From Halobacteriales archaeon SW_5_70_135 (GTDB lineage Archaea > Halobacteriota > Halobacteria > Halobacteriales > SW-7-71-33), in contig PXSK01000016.1 of assembly GCA_003022865.1 (NCBI GenBank), positions 1 to 61,845 of the forward strand: a DNA stretch of 61,845 nt, read 5' to 3'. The notes under the pieces were generated by a model, which saw nothing but the letters and a program-made list of their open reading frames with translations, had not been told where the DNA came from and ran no database searches. The first letter of the stretch is position 1. The number at the start of each line of letters is the position of its first letter. Made by a program: the position numbers and the translations under genes. Positions 43,872-53,429 of the stretch are shown here, piece by piece.

Positions 43872-44327
43872 ATGGCATACGAGGACCTCGACCGACGACT
43901 GCTGAACGCGCTCCTGGCGGACGGTCGGGCGAGTCAGCGCAGTCTCGCGGAGGCGGTGGACGTGTCGGTGACGGCGGTGTCGAACCACCTCGACGACCTG
44001 GAGGAAGAGACGATCGCGGGTTACGAGCCCCGCTTGGACTACGACGCGCTCGGCTACGACGTGACGGCGGTGATCCAGCTGCGCGTGCGCGGCGACGCCC
44101 TGCCGGCGATCGCCGACCGGTTGGCCGAGGAGCCACAGATGGTCTCCGTCTACGAGGTGACCGGCGACCACGACGTCGTCGCGGTCGGCAAGTTCGTCGA
44201 CACCGACGACATGAACCGCCAGATAAAGGACCTGCTCACGGACCCGGCGGTCGAGGCGACGAACACGAGCGTCGTCCTCAACGCCGTCAGCGAGAACGAG
44301 CAGTTCGAACTGCCGGTCGAGGACTGA
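43872..44327 (+). CDS. lrp: Lrp/AsnC family regulator adjacent to glnA
   Basis: A 151-residue Lrp-type regulator: HTH domain [56 protein letters not shown], then the RAM effector domain [52 protein letters not shown]. Divergence from glnA matches the arrangement of the Lrp that regulates glutamine synthetase in haloarchaea. It differs in sequence from the Lrp beside carA, so the two probably have separate operators. Confidence 0.92.
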   Translation: MAYEDLDRRLLNALLADGRASQRSLAEAVDVSVTAVSNHLDDLEEETIAGYEPRLDYDALGYDVTAVIQLRVRGDALPAIADRLAEEPQMVSVYEVTGDHDVVAVGKFVDTDDMNRQIKDLLTDPAVEATNTSVVLNAVSENEQFELPVED

Positions 44328-44759
44328 TCAGCAGGAGACGCGGTCGAGCAGGCGGCGTCCCTCCTCGGAGACGGCCTCGACCCGCGGCACCGACACCGCG
44401 GCGCCGTCCTCGTCGACGGCGACCAGCGTGAAGCAGGCGGAGGTGGTCGGCCGAGTGCCGTCGGTGCGGGGGTCCTGACTCTCGACCTCGACGTACACCT
44501 CCACGCTGGTGTCGCCGGTGTCGTAGACGAACGCCGAGAGTTCGGCGGCGTGGCCGACGGGGATCGGGTGGTGGAAGTCGACCGAGGAGATGTGTGCGGT
44601 GACACAGGTCTCGCCGGCGACGCCCATCGCCGCGACCGCCGCCAGTTCGTCCATCAGCCGGACGATCGTGCCACCGTGGGCGTTCTCGTAGTTGTTCGCC
44701 TGGTTCGGCTGGATGCGCTCGATCGACTCGACCAGCGTGTCGACGACACGGTCGGCCAT
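44328..44759 (-). CDS. Acyl-CoA thioesterase (hotdog fold)
   Basis: A 143-residue hotdog-fold hydrolase that releases fatty or other acyl groups from CoA. The sequence MADRVVDTLVESIERIQPNQANNYENAHGGTIVRLMDELAAVAAMGVAGETCVTAHISSVDFHHPIPVGHAAELSAFVYDTGDTSVEVYVEV shows the conserved NxxxxxHGG and the strand pair of the YciA/BFIT type. The stop directly abuts the stop of the convergent lrp gene. I chose the ATG at 44759; an upstream in-frame start adds seven residues. Confidence 0.88.
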   Translation of the reverse strand: MADRVVDTLVESIERIQPNQANNYENAHGGTIVRLMDELAAVAAMGVAGETCVTAHISSVDFHHPIPVGHAAELSAFVYDTGDTSVEVYVEVESQDPRTDGTRPTTSACFTLVAVDEDGAAVSVPRVEAVSEEGRRLLDRVSC

Positions 44760-45193
44760 ACCGTCGACAGGGCCCGTCACACAATGAGCGACCGGCGGTT
44801 GTGCGTCCGGCTCGCCTTGGCGTCGACCGGTCGGTCGCCCCGCGCTCGTCGTTTCCTGACGACAGCGCGACCCCTGCGTGACCCGGCCGTCACCCTTGTC
44901 ATCGGCGTTGCCGGCCTCGGCTAGCGCCCGCAGCGCCCGGTCGACCGTCGCCCGCGAGGCGTCGAGTCGGTCGACCAGCGTCCGCGGGTCGCGACGGCCG
45001 TCGGCGAGCTCGCGAGCGGGCCGGGTCGCCCGGCAACGAATACGACACTGTCCTCGTCTGCCACGTGGGTGACGTTCCGCTCGGCCGCCGACGAGTTTCT
45101 GCGGTCGTCCGAGGACGGGAGAAGCGGGTCGAGTCGGCGTCGCGTGGCGGCCGACGAGCTATCCGACGGTCAGGTGGTGGGCGATCGACCTGC
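44760..45193. other. 434-bp gap without an intact gene
   Basis: The stretch lies between the thioesterase start and the thermosome stop. The frames here lack the composition of expressed proteins except for the HTH-like fragment listed separately. The plus-strand frame from about 45069 (MTFRSAADEFLRSSEDG) is short and unsupported. Confidence 0.5.
44905..45050 (-). pseudogene. Fragment of an HTH transcriptional regulator
   Basis: On the minus strand one frame reads ARELADGRRDPRTLVDRLDASRATVDRALRALAEAG, which resembles the recognition part of a small winged-helix regulator. No open frame with a credible start or C-terminus surrounds it: the upstream residues turn Arg/Cys-rich and the downstream part loses similarity. 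A decayed regulator gene is inferred from this single motif, so confidence is low. Confidence 0.3.
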
Positions 45194-46849
<1,656 letters not shown>

Positions 46850-46875
46850 GGTCGTATTGTGATTGAATGTGCTTC

Positions 46876-46884
46876 TAAATAAAG
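46876..46884 (-). promoter_or_regulatory. TATA box of the thermosome gene
   Basis: On the minus strand ctttattta is centred about 31 bp from the ATG, in an unusually A+T-rich stretch for this genome, as expected for a strong heat-inducible chaperonin promoter. A second A+T patch, gaatttaaacgg, lies near 47021-47032 but has no obvious gene. Confidence 0.6.
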
Positions 46885-47081
46885 CTTGATGAACCCCGCG
46901 CACGACCGCGCCGTCGGCGAGGCGACGAAACCGGGCGCTGAGGCGCTCTGTTACCCGATCCGCCCGTTTCGTGTGGCGAGTTACCACGCGACGGGCCGTC
47001 GCCGCGACGGCCGGCGCGACCGAATTTAAACGGACGAACGAACCTGCCGACCGCTCCCGGCGGGGAGACGCCACACGGCTG

Positions 47082-47801
47082 TCAGTCCGCCGCGGGCTCG
47101 ATCAGCGACGGGTCGTCGTTGCCCGGGTCGTTGACACGGGGTGAGACCGGGTAGGCCCGCATCTCCGCCGCGGGGTACGGCTCCAGCAGGTCCCGGGGGT
47201 CGTCGGCCGTGAGCCAGCGCTCCTCCTCGTCGGGCGGCAGCACGACTGCCATGCGGTCGTGCAGGTCGGCGACGAGGTCGTTCGGCTCCGTCGTGAGCAC
47301 CGTGAAGGAGTCTATCCGTCGGGTGCGGTCGCCGCCATCGCCGAAGTCGCCGAGACCGGTCTGGGCCGGCTCCCCCTCCCAGGTCTCCCAGACGCCCGCC
47401 AGGGCGAACGGTCGGTCGTCCTCGAAGGCGACGCGGTAGGGGGTCTTTCCGGCGGTGGCCCTGTCGTCCGGGCGGTCGTCCGGCGGCGTCTCGGTCCACT
47501 CGTAGAAGCCGTCGGCGGGGACGAGACACCGCCGTCGCTGGTACGCCTCGCGGAAGGTGGGCTTCTCCGTGACGGTCTCGCTGCGGGCGTTGATCGGCGC
47601 GGGCGACTCCTCCGGGTCGTCGGCCCAGGCGGGCACCAGCCCCCAGGCGAGGTGGTCGACGGTCTCGGGCGTCTCGTCGCGTATCACCGGTAGCTCCCGG
47701 CCGGGAGCGGCGTTGTACGTCGGCTCGACGCCGTCGAAGTCGGCGCCGAACCGCTCGGCCAGCTCGTCGGTCGGGGTGAACAGACTGTACCGTCCACACA
47801 T
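47082..47801 (-). CDS. SRAP-domain protein (HMCES/YedK family)
   Basis: A 239-residue SOS-response-associated-peptidase domain protein. The family forms a covalent crosslink to abasic sites in single-stranded DNA through Cys2. The sequence starts MCGRYSLFTPTDELAERF, with Cys2 correctly placed after Met removal, then TYNAAPGRELPVI, LAWGLVPAW, PINARSETVTEKPTFREAYQRRRCLVPADGFYEW with the catalytic Glu, and the His in VADLHDRMAVVLP. The ATG at 47801 is required for Cys2; the longer frame upstream is not used. Confidence 0.93.
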   Translation of the reverse strand: MCGRYSLFTPTDELAERFGADFDGVEPTYNAAPGRELPVIRDETPETVDHLAWGLVPAWADDPEESPAPINARSETVTEKPTFREAYQRRRCLVPADGFYEWTETPPDDRPDDRATAGKTPYRVAFEDDRPFALAGVWETWEGEPAQTGLGDFGDGGDRTRRIDSFTVLTTEPNDLVADLHDRMAVVLPPDEEERWLTADDPRDLLEPYPAAEMRAYPVSPRVNDPGNDDPSLIEPAAD

Positions 47802-48038
47802 CTCGGACGACCTTGCGCGCGCGTAGGCAAAGCGGTGACGGTCCCTCCGGCAGTGCCGACGGCGTCGTTCGCCGGGGCACAGAGGCCCGCCACGATGCGG
47901 GAGTACCGCCCCTCGGAGCCGTCCTCCTGGCCGCTCCGAAGGCTGGCGACACTCGTCGGAGTCCGTCCGCCTCCCGCTCCGGTGACCCGACTCGACCCGA
48001 CCCGGTCGACTTATTCGCCCGGGGCGCTCCGGACGCAC

Positions 48039-49050
48039 ATGAGCGGCCCCGGCGAGGACGTCCTCACCGTCGAGCGGCTGAACGAGCGGGTCGCCGCCGC
48101 CGTCGACACGGCCGACCTCGGCGACGTCCGGGTCGTCGGCGAGGTGACGGACCCGAACGAGACCGGCAGCGCGGTCTACTTCACCCTCACCGACGGCGAC
48201 GCGGAACTCGACTGCGTAGTCTGGCAGTCCCGCTACCGCTCGATGGAGGCGGACGTCGAGACTGGGACGGAGGTGGTCGTCCGCGGCGGTCTCGACTACT
48301 GGGTCGAGGGCGGCCGTCTGAGCCTCAAGCCGTGGTCGGTCACCCCCGTCGGCGAGGGCGACCGCGCCAGGCGGATCGCCCGACTACGCTCGGAGCTGGA
48401 GGCGCGGGGCTGGTTCGCGGCCGAGCGGAAGACGGAGCCGCCGGCGTACCCCGACCGCGTCGGCGTCGTCACCTCCCGGGACGGCGACGCCCGTCACGAC
48501 GTGGCGACGTCGGTCCACGAGCGCAACCCGACCGTCGACGTCGTCCTGCGACACGCGACGGTGCAGGGGCCGGACGCGCCGACCGAGATCGCCGCCGCCG
48601 TCGCCAGCCTCGACCGGGTCCCGACGTGGACGTCGTCGTCGTCGAACGCGGCGGCGGCAGCGAGACCGATCTCGACGCCTTCGACACCGAGACGGTCGCC
48701 GAGGCGATCGTCACCGCGGAGACGCCGGTCGTCGCCGCCGTCGGCCACACGGAAGACGACACCGTCGCCGGCGACGTCGCCGACGTCGACGCCATCACGC
48801 CCACGGAAGCCGGCAGCGTCGTCGCGCCCCTCGAGGCGACGCGAGAGCGTCTGGACGAAATCGACGAGCGACTCTCGGTGGCGTACGACCGACGGGCGAG
48901 CGCCGCCGTCGACGCGCTCGCCGGCCGAGTCGACGACGCCTACCGGGCCGCCGCCGGGCGAGAGCTGTCGCGACTGGCCCGCGACCTGCGGGCGGCGTAC
49001 GCCCGGCGCGTCTCTCCGTCGGCGGAGGGTCGACCCGCGGCGAGCAGCGA
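48039..49050 (+). pseudogene. xseA: Exodeoxyribonuclease VII large subunit gene with a 1-bp frameshift
   Basis: XseA degrades single-stranded DNA together with XseB. The first frame has the OB-fold domain MSGPGEDVLTVERLNERVAAAVDTADLGDVRVVGEVTDPNETGSAVYFTLTDGDAELDCVVWQSRY and the catalytic-domain start RVGVVTSRDGDARHDVATSVHERNP. At about 48611-48625 one base is missing; the protein continues one frame over as DVDVVVVERGGGSETDLDAFDTETVAEAIVTAETPVVAAVGHTEDDTVAGDVAD and ends in a helical region. No proper stop follows before the small gene on the other strand, so the 3' end (here approximate) may also be altered. No xseB follows. A leaderless start at 48039 fits ttatt at 48011. Confidence 0.75.
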
Positions 49051-49054
49051 GTCG

Positions 49055-49204
49055 TCAGGAGACGAAGAGGCCGAGTACGACGGGAGTGGCCAAGATCACG
49101 ACGAAGAGGAGGGCGCTGCCCAGGATGACGAACATCCAGGAGTCGTCTCTGTGGAGCACGCGTTCGGGGTCGTCGGGGTCTGGTTCGCGGGTCGGGATGT
49201 CCAT
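49055..49204 (-). CDS. Very small single-TM membrane protein
   Basis: A 49-residue protein, MDIPTREPDPDDPERVLHRDDSWMFVILGSALLFVVILATPVVLGLFVS: an acidic cytoplasmic N-terminus and one C-terminal transmembrane helix. Composition is normal for haloarchaeal membrane proteins. The gene is convergent with xseA. Function unknown; support is from composition and layout. Confidence 0.6.
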   Translation of the reverse strand: MDIPTREPDPDDPERVLHRDDSWMFVILGSALLFVVILATPVVLGLFVS

Positions 49205-49455
49205 GGCGAGTCGCCTCGGGGTTGTGGGAGGCGTACTCTGTTCTCGGGTCCGAACCAATGTGTGTCTTGTGGTGTGTTCCCACGGTGGCGCCGGAGTCTC
49301 GCTCGCGTCCCGAGGGAACGCGGAGGACCACGCACCGTCGCGTCGCGTGGGACCGCACGCGTTCGGAGGAGGTGTGGTCGCGACGGAGCCGACGAAGACA
49401 TACTGGCCGACCGCTCGGGTCACGACTCACGGGAGCCGTACCCGTTCGGGAGTCC

Positions 49456-50865
49456 TCAGTGGTCGGCCGTCTCGTAGGGGTCGCTGTCCTCGGGGACGGT
49501 GTCCTGATAGTCGCGGTCGGCCGTCGCCGTCTCGAACTCTTCGCGGGCCGCGGCCACGAGGTCGGGGTCGGCCATGAGGTCGTACGCACTGCCGGCGAGA
49601 GCCTTCGCGACGAACACCGCCGCGTTCACGCCGACCGAGCCGCTGGCGGCGACGGCCTGCCAAGAGTGAGCGGGCGTCCCGACCGGCCACGTCGCCGCCC
49701 GACACCGTCCGACGGGGACCACCTGGCTCACGTTGCCGGAGTCCGTCGAGTACGTGCCGATGACGTCCTCGTCGAACGGCGGGACGGGCTCCGTCAGCAG
49801 CCCCCGCCGTCGGGCCGTCGAACGGTACCCCTCCGGCAGCGTCCCGATCTGGTCGGACACGTCGCCGAGAGTCTCCTTCAGTTCCCGGGCGAAGGCCTCG
49901 TCGTCCTCACTGACCTCGAAGCCACCCAGTGTCTGCATGTTCTCGTCGATCACGTCCGCGAGGGTGTGGTTCGCGAGCACCTCGTAGGTGCCGGCCCGGA
50001 AGTCGACGTCGACGTCTGTCCGGGTCATCAGCGCCGCCCCCCGGGCCACGTCGCGGATCCAGTCGGTCATCTCCTCGACGGTCTCGCGGTCCGGCGCCCG
50101 GACGTAGTACCACACGGAGGCCTCGGGGTCGACGACGTTCGGCGCCGCGCCGGCGTTCTCGACGGCGTAGTGGATCCGAGCCTCGTCGGGGACGTGCTCG
50201 CGAGTGAACTCGACGCCGACGTTCATCAACTGGACGGCGTCGAGGGCACTCCGACCCGCTTCGGGCGCCGAGCCGGCGTGGGAGGCCTCGCCCTCGAAGG
50301 CGAACTGCAGGGAGTTCATCGCTAGACAGCTGCCGACGCTCGCACCGGTGTACCAGCCCGGATGCCAGGAGAGGACGGCGTCGACGTCGTCGAACGCGCC
50401 CGCCCGGATCATGAACGGCTTGCCGACGAGGGTCTCCTCGGCCGGCGTGCCGAAGTAGACGACCGTCCCGGAGACGTCACCGCGCTCAACGGCTCGCTTG
50501 ACACCCATCGCCGCGCCGAGACTCCCCACGCCGAAGAGGTTGTGTCCACAGCCGTGGCCCGGCGCCCCCGCCTCGACCGGCTCTCGCTCCGTCGCGACTC
50601 GCTGAGAGAGGTCCGGAAGGGCGTCGAACTCCCCGAGGAGGCCGATCGTCGGGTCGCCCTCGCCGTAGCGGGCGACGAAGGCCGTCTCGATGCCGGCGAC
50701 CCCCGTCTCCACCTCGAACCCCGCCTCGGTGAGAGCGTCCTGCAGCAGCGCCGCGGACTCGTACTCGGCGAGTCCCAGCTCGGGGTTCTCCCACAGCTCC
50801 AGGGCCGTCTCGACGAGGTGATCGCGCTCCGCCTCGACCGCCTCGAAGGCCGCCTCCTTGCTCAT
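49456..50865 (-). CDS. M20-family amidohydrolase (AbgB-like)
   Basis: A 469-residue zinc-dependent aminoacyl-amide hydrolase resembling p-aminobenzoyl-glutamate hydrolase subunit B. Metal-binding motifs are GLLGEFDALPDLSQ, GHGCGHNLFGVGSLGAAMGVK, GTPAEETLVGKPFMIRAGAFDDVDAVLSWHPG, and a later GVNAAVFVAKALAGSAYDLM. The dimerisation domain begins FAFEGEASHAGSAPEAGRSALDAVQLM. I chose the ATG at 50865 (MSKEAAFEAVEAERD); ATGs at 50892 and upstream are possible. The substrate is uncertain. Confidence 0.87.
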   Translation of the reverse strand: MSKEAAFEAVEAERDHLVETALELWENPELGLAEYESAALLQDALTEAGFEVETGVAGIETAFVARYGEGDPTIGLLGEFDALPDLSQRVATEREPVEAGAPGHGCGHNLFGVGSLGAAMGVKRAVERGDVSGTVVYFGTPAEETLVGKPFMIRAGAFDDVDAVLSWHPGWYTGASVGSCLAMNSLQFAFEGEASHAGSAPEAGRSALDAVQLMNVGVEFTREHVPDEARIHYAVENAGAAPNVVDPEASVWYYVRAPDRETVEEMTDWIRDVARGAALMTRTDVDVDFRAGTYEVLANHTLADVIDENMQTLGGFEVSEDDEAFARELKETLGDVSDQIGTLPEGYRSTARRRGLLTEPVPPFDEDVIGTYSTDSGNVSQVVPVGRCRAATWPVGTPAHSWQAVAASGSVGVNAAVFVAKALAGSAYDLMADPDLVAAAREEFETATADRDYQDTVPEDSDPYETADH

Positions 50866-50930
50866 GCCGTACGCGACAGCGAGCCCGGGCATAACGTTTG
50901 GCCCGGTGACGACGGACGTCACGACGACGC

Positions 50931-51137
50931 TCACTCGACCGGTTCGACGTCAGGGTCGAACAGGTCTTCTATCCGGCAGTCGAAGTGACGCGAGAGTTCG
51001 AACGCCAGCTCCAGCGACGGGTCGTAGCGCTCGCGCTCGATCGCGTTTATCGTCTGCCGTGACACGCCGACGGCCGCCGCGAGTTCCGCCTGGCTCAACC
51101 CCTCGCGTTCGCGACGAGCGGTGAGCTCGTTCTCCAT
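50931..51137 (-). CDS. XRE-family HTH transcriptional regulator
   Basis: A 68-residue Cro/CI-type regulator: MENELTARREREGLSQAELAAAVGVSRQTINAIERERYDPSLELAFELSRHFDCRIEDLFDPD. The whole protein is one HTH domain, of the type that pairs with DUF2178-like membrane proteins in archaea and bacteria. It lies 13 bp downstream of such a gene, in the same operon. Self-regulation is likely given palindromes in the operon promoter. Confidence 0.88.
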   Translation of the reverse strand: MENELTARREREGLSQAELAAAVGVSRQTINAIERERYDPSLELAFELSRHFDCRIEDLFDPDVEPVE

Positions 51138-51150
51138 CGGGTCCGGACCG

Positions 51151-51588
51151 TCACTCGTGCCGGCGCTTCACGTACCAGTGGGCGGCGACGAAGACGAACA
51201 CCAACAGGAGATACCCCCAGACGGCGCCCCTGACGACGGCGGGGGCAGTGTACACGCCGGTCGTGCTGAGGACGACGTCCGCCGGAACCCCCACGATCGT
51301 GACGACCACGACGAACAGCGTCGTCACCCGGTTCGCCTCCCGCTCCAGGTGGCGCTCGAACTCGTCTCTGAGCGAGACCGGCGAGCGCCAGTACCCGACC
51401 CCCATCCCGAGACAGCCGAGCCAGTACACGACCAGGCCGGCGTACAGCGCCAGCGGCTCGTCAGTGAGCGTCCACGCTGCCGTGGCGAGGAAGAAGCCGG
51501 CACCTCCCGCTCCGACGGCCCTGTATATCCACTCGCTGTACCGCTCGCGCTCCGTGACTCGCTGTTTCGCCGTGAGTTCCTCGCTCAT
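51151..51588 (-). CDS. DUF2178-like membrane protein
   Basis: A 145-residue membrane protein with four hydrophobic segments: YRAVGAGGAGFFLATAAWTL, LALYAGLVVYWLGCLGMGVGYW, VTTLFVVVVTIVGVPADVVLS and VVRGAVWGYLLLVFVFVAAHWYV, with a conserved-looking DEFERHLEREANRVTT between TM2 and TM3. It is the first gene of an operon with the XRE regulator. Such pairs are common but their function is unknown. The ATG at 51588 is preferred over a GTG three codons earlier. Confidence 0.8.
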   Translation of the reverse strand: MSEELTAKQRVTERERYSEWIYRAVGAGGAGFFLATAAWTLTDEPLALYAGLVVYWLGCLGMGVGYWRSPVSLRDEFERHLEREANRVTTLFVVVVTIVGVPADVVLSTTGVYTAPAVVRGAVWGYLLLVFVFVAAHWYVKRRHE

Positions 51589-51597
51589 TCGGACCAC

Positions 51598-51646
51598 GGG
51601 TGTAAAACACCCTTTACAGTAAAGAGGGCTTTACGTCTATATAAAC
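51598..51646 (-). promoter_or_regulatory. Promoter and palindrome cluster of the DUF2178/XRE operon
   Basis: On the minus strand a TATA-like tttatata lies at about 51637-51645. Between it and the start, ctttac occurs at 51612-51617 and 51629-51634, with its complement gtaaag between them at 51619-51624, giving the perfect palindrome ctttacagtaaag and an overlapping second pair. A further inverted repeat, gggtgtaaaacaccc, spans 51598-51612. These are good candidate operators for the XRE protein. Confidence 0.6.
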
Positions 51647-51831
51647 GTACCGCTTTCGAGCCACGGCGGACGACACCGTCGGGGACGAACACCCCCCTCC
51701 GCGTCGGTCGTCACGCTCACCCGATACGCACGGGGAACGACGGGAACGGTGTGTACGGCTTCCGGTACTTCCGGTGCTGTCGACGCCGCCACGCCGGAAG
51801 GTCGAGCGCGTAGAGACGGGAGACAGCGGGC

Positions 51832-52128
51832 TCAGGAGGCACGCAGCGTCGCGAGGTCGACCCCGCCGTCGGGGGCGACCCGCACGATACGGAGGCTGTC
51901 CGTCCCCCGCAGCAGTTCCTCGACGTCGGCGTCCCTGCTCGGGCCGATCACGAACTGGTCGAACGTCTCGACGGCCTCGTCGCGCTCGGTGGCGGGCCAG
52001 TCCCGTTCGGCGACGACACTTCTCTCCGCACACGGTCCGTCGTCGAAGAACGGTTCGAAAATCTCTCGTGTTCGGTCCGCAGCGGACGGAGTGAGCCACT
52101 GCCGTGAGAGCGGCGGACCCGCTGTCAC
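51832..52128 (-). CDS. Hypothetical protein, acidic, 98 residues
   Basis: MTAGPPLSRQWLTPSAADRTREIFEPFFDDGPCAERSVVAERDWPATERDEAVETFDQFVIGPSRDADVEELLRGTDSLRIVRVAPDGGVDLATLRAS. The balance of Asp/Glu and hydrophobics is that of an expressed haloarchaeal protein. On the minus strand a TATA-like gtttacta (about 52158-52166) lies about 32 bp upstream. No family recognised. Confidence 0.5.
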   Translation of the reverse strand: MTAGPPLSRQWLTPSAADRTREIFEPFFDDGPCAERSVVAERDWPATERDEAVETFDQFVIGPSRDADVEELLRGTDSLRIVRVAPDGGVDLATLRAS

Positions 52129-52203
52129 GGGAGCGGGGGTTCGAGTGCTGGTTACATGTAGTAAACGAGGTACTTATGAACGTCCAGTATCTCGCCGGAA
52201 ACG

Positions 52204-52353
52204 GTGAACGACCGAGACGAGCGTACGACGTACGTGGTGGACTGTGGGGACTGCGGGAAGGTCTACAACGAGTTCGTCAACGATTACTGTCCGTTCTGTG
52301 CCGTCGGGGACGGTATACACGAGGCGGACGACTCCGATACTGACGGCGTGTGA
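52204..52353 (+). CDS. Very small zinc-finger protein
   Basis: A 49-residue protein from the GTG at 52204: MNDRDERTTYVVDCGDCGKVYNEFVNDYCPFCAVGDGIHEADDSDTDGV. Two CxxC knuckles (CGDC and CPFC) 15 residues apart form a complete zinc-binding site, as in the haloarchaeal zinc-finger micro-proteins. A possible TATA-like box (gtacttatga) lies about 35 bp upstream. It is short enough to be missed by length filters. Function unknown; in the class, regulation or adaptation roles are known. Confidence 0.72.
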   Translation: MNDRDERTTYVVDCGDCGKVYNEFVNDYCPFCAVGDGIHEADDSDTDGV

Positions 52354-52613
52354 CTGTCGAGCCGCGCCCGGCTACCCGCCCGGCTCGTCGTCCGTCCGGT
52401 GCGGCGGGGTCCGCGGCACGACCTCGTCGATGAGGCTCTTCCAGAGCGGTCTCGCCGGACGGGACCGGGGCGTCGTCTACCTCCGCGTCGACACCGGCGT
52501 TTCCCCGTCGTCGTCGCTCGGTCGCTCCCGCCTCGGACGTGTCGCTCCGTCGCTCGCTCGTCCTCGCATCAGTCGGAGCACCGTTCGTCGACGGCGTTGA
52601 AGAATAACCTCTA

Positions 52614-52697
52614 CGCCAGGACTGGGATTTGAACCCAGAATCCCGTCAGGGAACACGCTTTCCAGGCGTGCGCCTTACCAGATTCGGCCATCCTGGC
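52614..52697 (-). tRNA. tRNA-Ser (anticodon GGA)
   Basis: The minus strand folds as a class II tRNA. The acceptor stem GCCAGGA pairs with TCCTGGC, and the anticodon stem CACGC/GCGTG encloses CTGGAAA, so the anticodon is GGA. A long variable arm follows (ttccctgacggga region), and the T-arm contains GGTTCAAATCC. The discriminator is G at 52614. The CCA end is not encoded and no intron is seen. Confidence 0.93.
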
Positions 52698-52725
52698 GCG
52701 GGTCGACTGTTCCGCCGTCGCCGTC

Positions 52726-53004
52726 TTAACCCTGTCCGTTCCCGTTCGCTCGCCCGGCGAGCCAGAGGCCGGCGCCGCCGACGACCAGGCCCACGGAGAG
52801 GGCCACGCCGGCGACGGCGCCGACGCCGAGAAAGCGCCCGCCGGCGAGCAGATACGCCTGGTGGAGCACGAGGAAGGCGAGCGACCCGACCGCCCCCCAC
52901 GCGAGGGCGTCGCGTGGTTCCCCGACCGGCTCGGGCGGTGCGGTCGTCTCACGGGGGGCCGCCCCGGTCTCCGCCCCCGACGAGCGGGCGTCATCGTCGG
53001 TCAC
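52726..53004 (-). CDS. Small two-TM membrane protein coupled to RidA
   Basis: A 92-residue protein with an acidic, Pro/Ala-rich N-terminal tail (MTDDDARSSGAETGAAPRETTAPPEPVGEP) and two hydrophobic segments, LAWGAVGSLAFLVLHQAYLLAGG and FLGVGAVAGVALSVGLVVGGAGLWLAG. The GTG start overlaps the RidA stop as GTGA, indicating co-translation. No family recognised. Confidence 0.65.
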   Translation of the reverse strand: MTDDDARSSGAETGAAPRETTAPPEPVGEPRDALAWGAVGSLAFLVLHQAYLLAGGRFLGVGAVAGVALSVGLVVGGAGLWLAGRANGNGQG

Positions 53005-53381
53005 TCCCGCGTCGCGACGGCCTCGATCTCGACGTCGAAGCCCGCCGGCAGGTCGGCGACGGCGACGGCACTGCGGGCCGGCGGGTCGTCGTCGAAGAAC
53101 TCGGCGTAGACGTCGTCGACGGCGTCGTAGTCCTCGATGTCGCCGAGAAAGACCGTCGTCTTGAGCACGTCTCTCGTCGAGCAGTCCGCCGCCCCGAGCA
53201 CGCTTTCGAGGTTGTCGAGTACCTGCCGCGTCTGGCGCTCGACGGAGCGGTCGTCGAGGTGTCGGCCGTCGGGGGTGATCGCCACCTGGCCGGCGGTGTA
53301 GACGAGTCCGTCCGTGGCGGTCGCCTGACTGTACGCGCCCACGGCCGCCGGCGCCTCGTCCGTGCTGATGACTTCCTTCAT
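53001..53381 (-). CDS. ridA: RidA family enamine/imine deaminase
   Basis: RidA hydrolyses reactive enamine/imine intermediates made by PLP enzymes such as threonine dehydratase. The 126-residue protein MKEVISTDEAPAAVGAYSQATATDGLVYTAGQVAITPDG has the YSQA/GQ motif and the Arg in DDDPPARSAVAVADLPAGFDVEIEAVA. It lies just downstream of ilvA on the same strand, a meaningful pairing, since IlvA generates 2-aminoacrylate/aminocrotonate. Confidence 0.92.
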   Translation of the reverse strand: MKEVISTDEAPAAVGAYSQATATDGLVYTAGQVAITPDGRHLDDRSVERQTRQVLDNLESVLGAADCSTRDVLKTTVFLGDIEDYDAVDDVYAEFFDDDPPARSAVAVADLPAGFDVEIEAVATRE

Positions 53382-53429
53382 ACCCGTACGGCCGGCCGGC
53401 GGCAACTTCAACCCTCGTCACGGCTCGGC

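Noticed and set aside
47021-47032. A+T-rich gaatttaaacgg between thermosome and SRAP genes as a promoter
   Set aside because: No gene start lies at the right distance on either strand; it may be a thermosome upstream element but there is no further support.
52354-52613. Possible minus-strand fragment reading LWKSLIDEVVPRTPPHRTDDEPGG
   Set aside because: Only about 25 residues look protein-like, a stop lies just upstream in frame, and no family is recognised.
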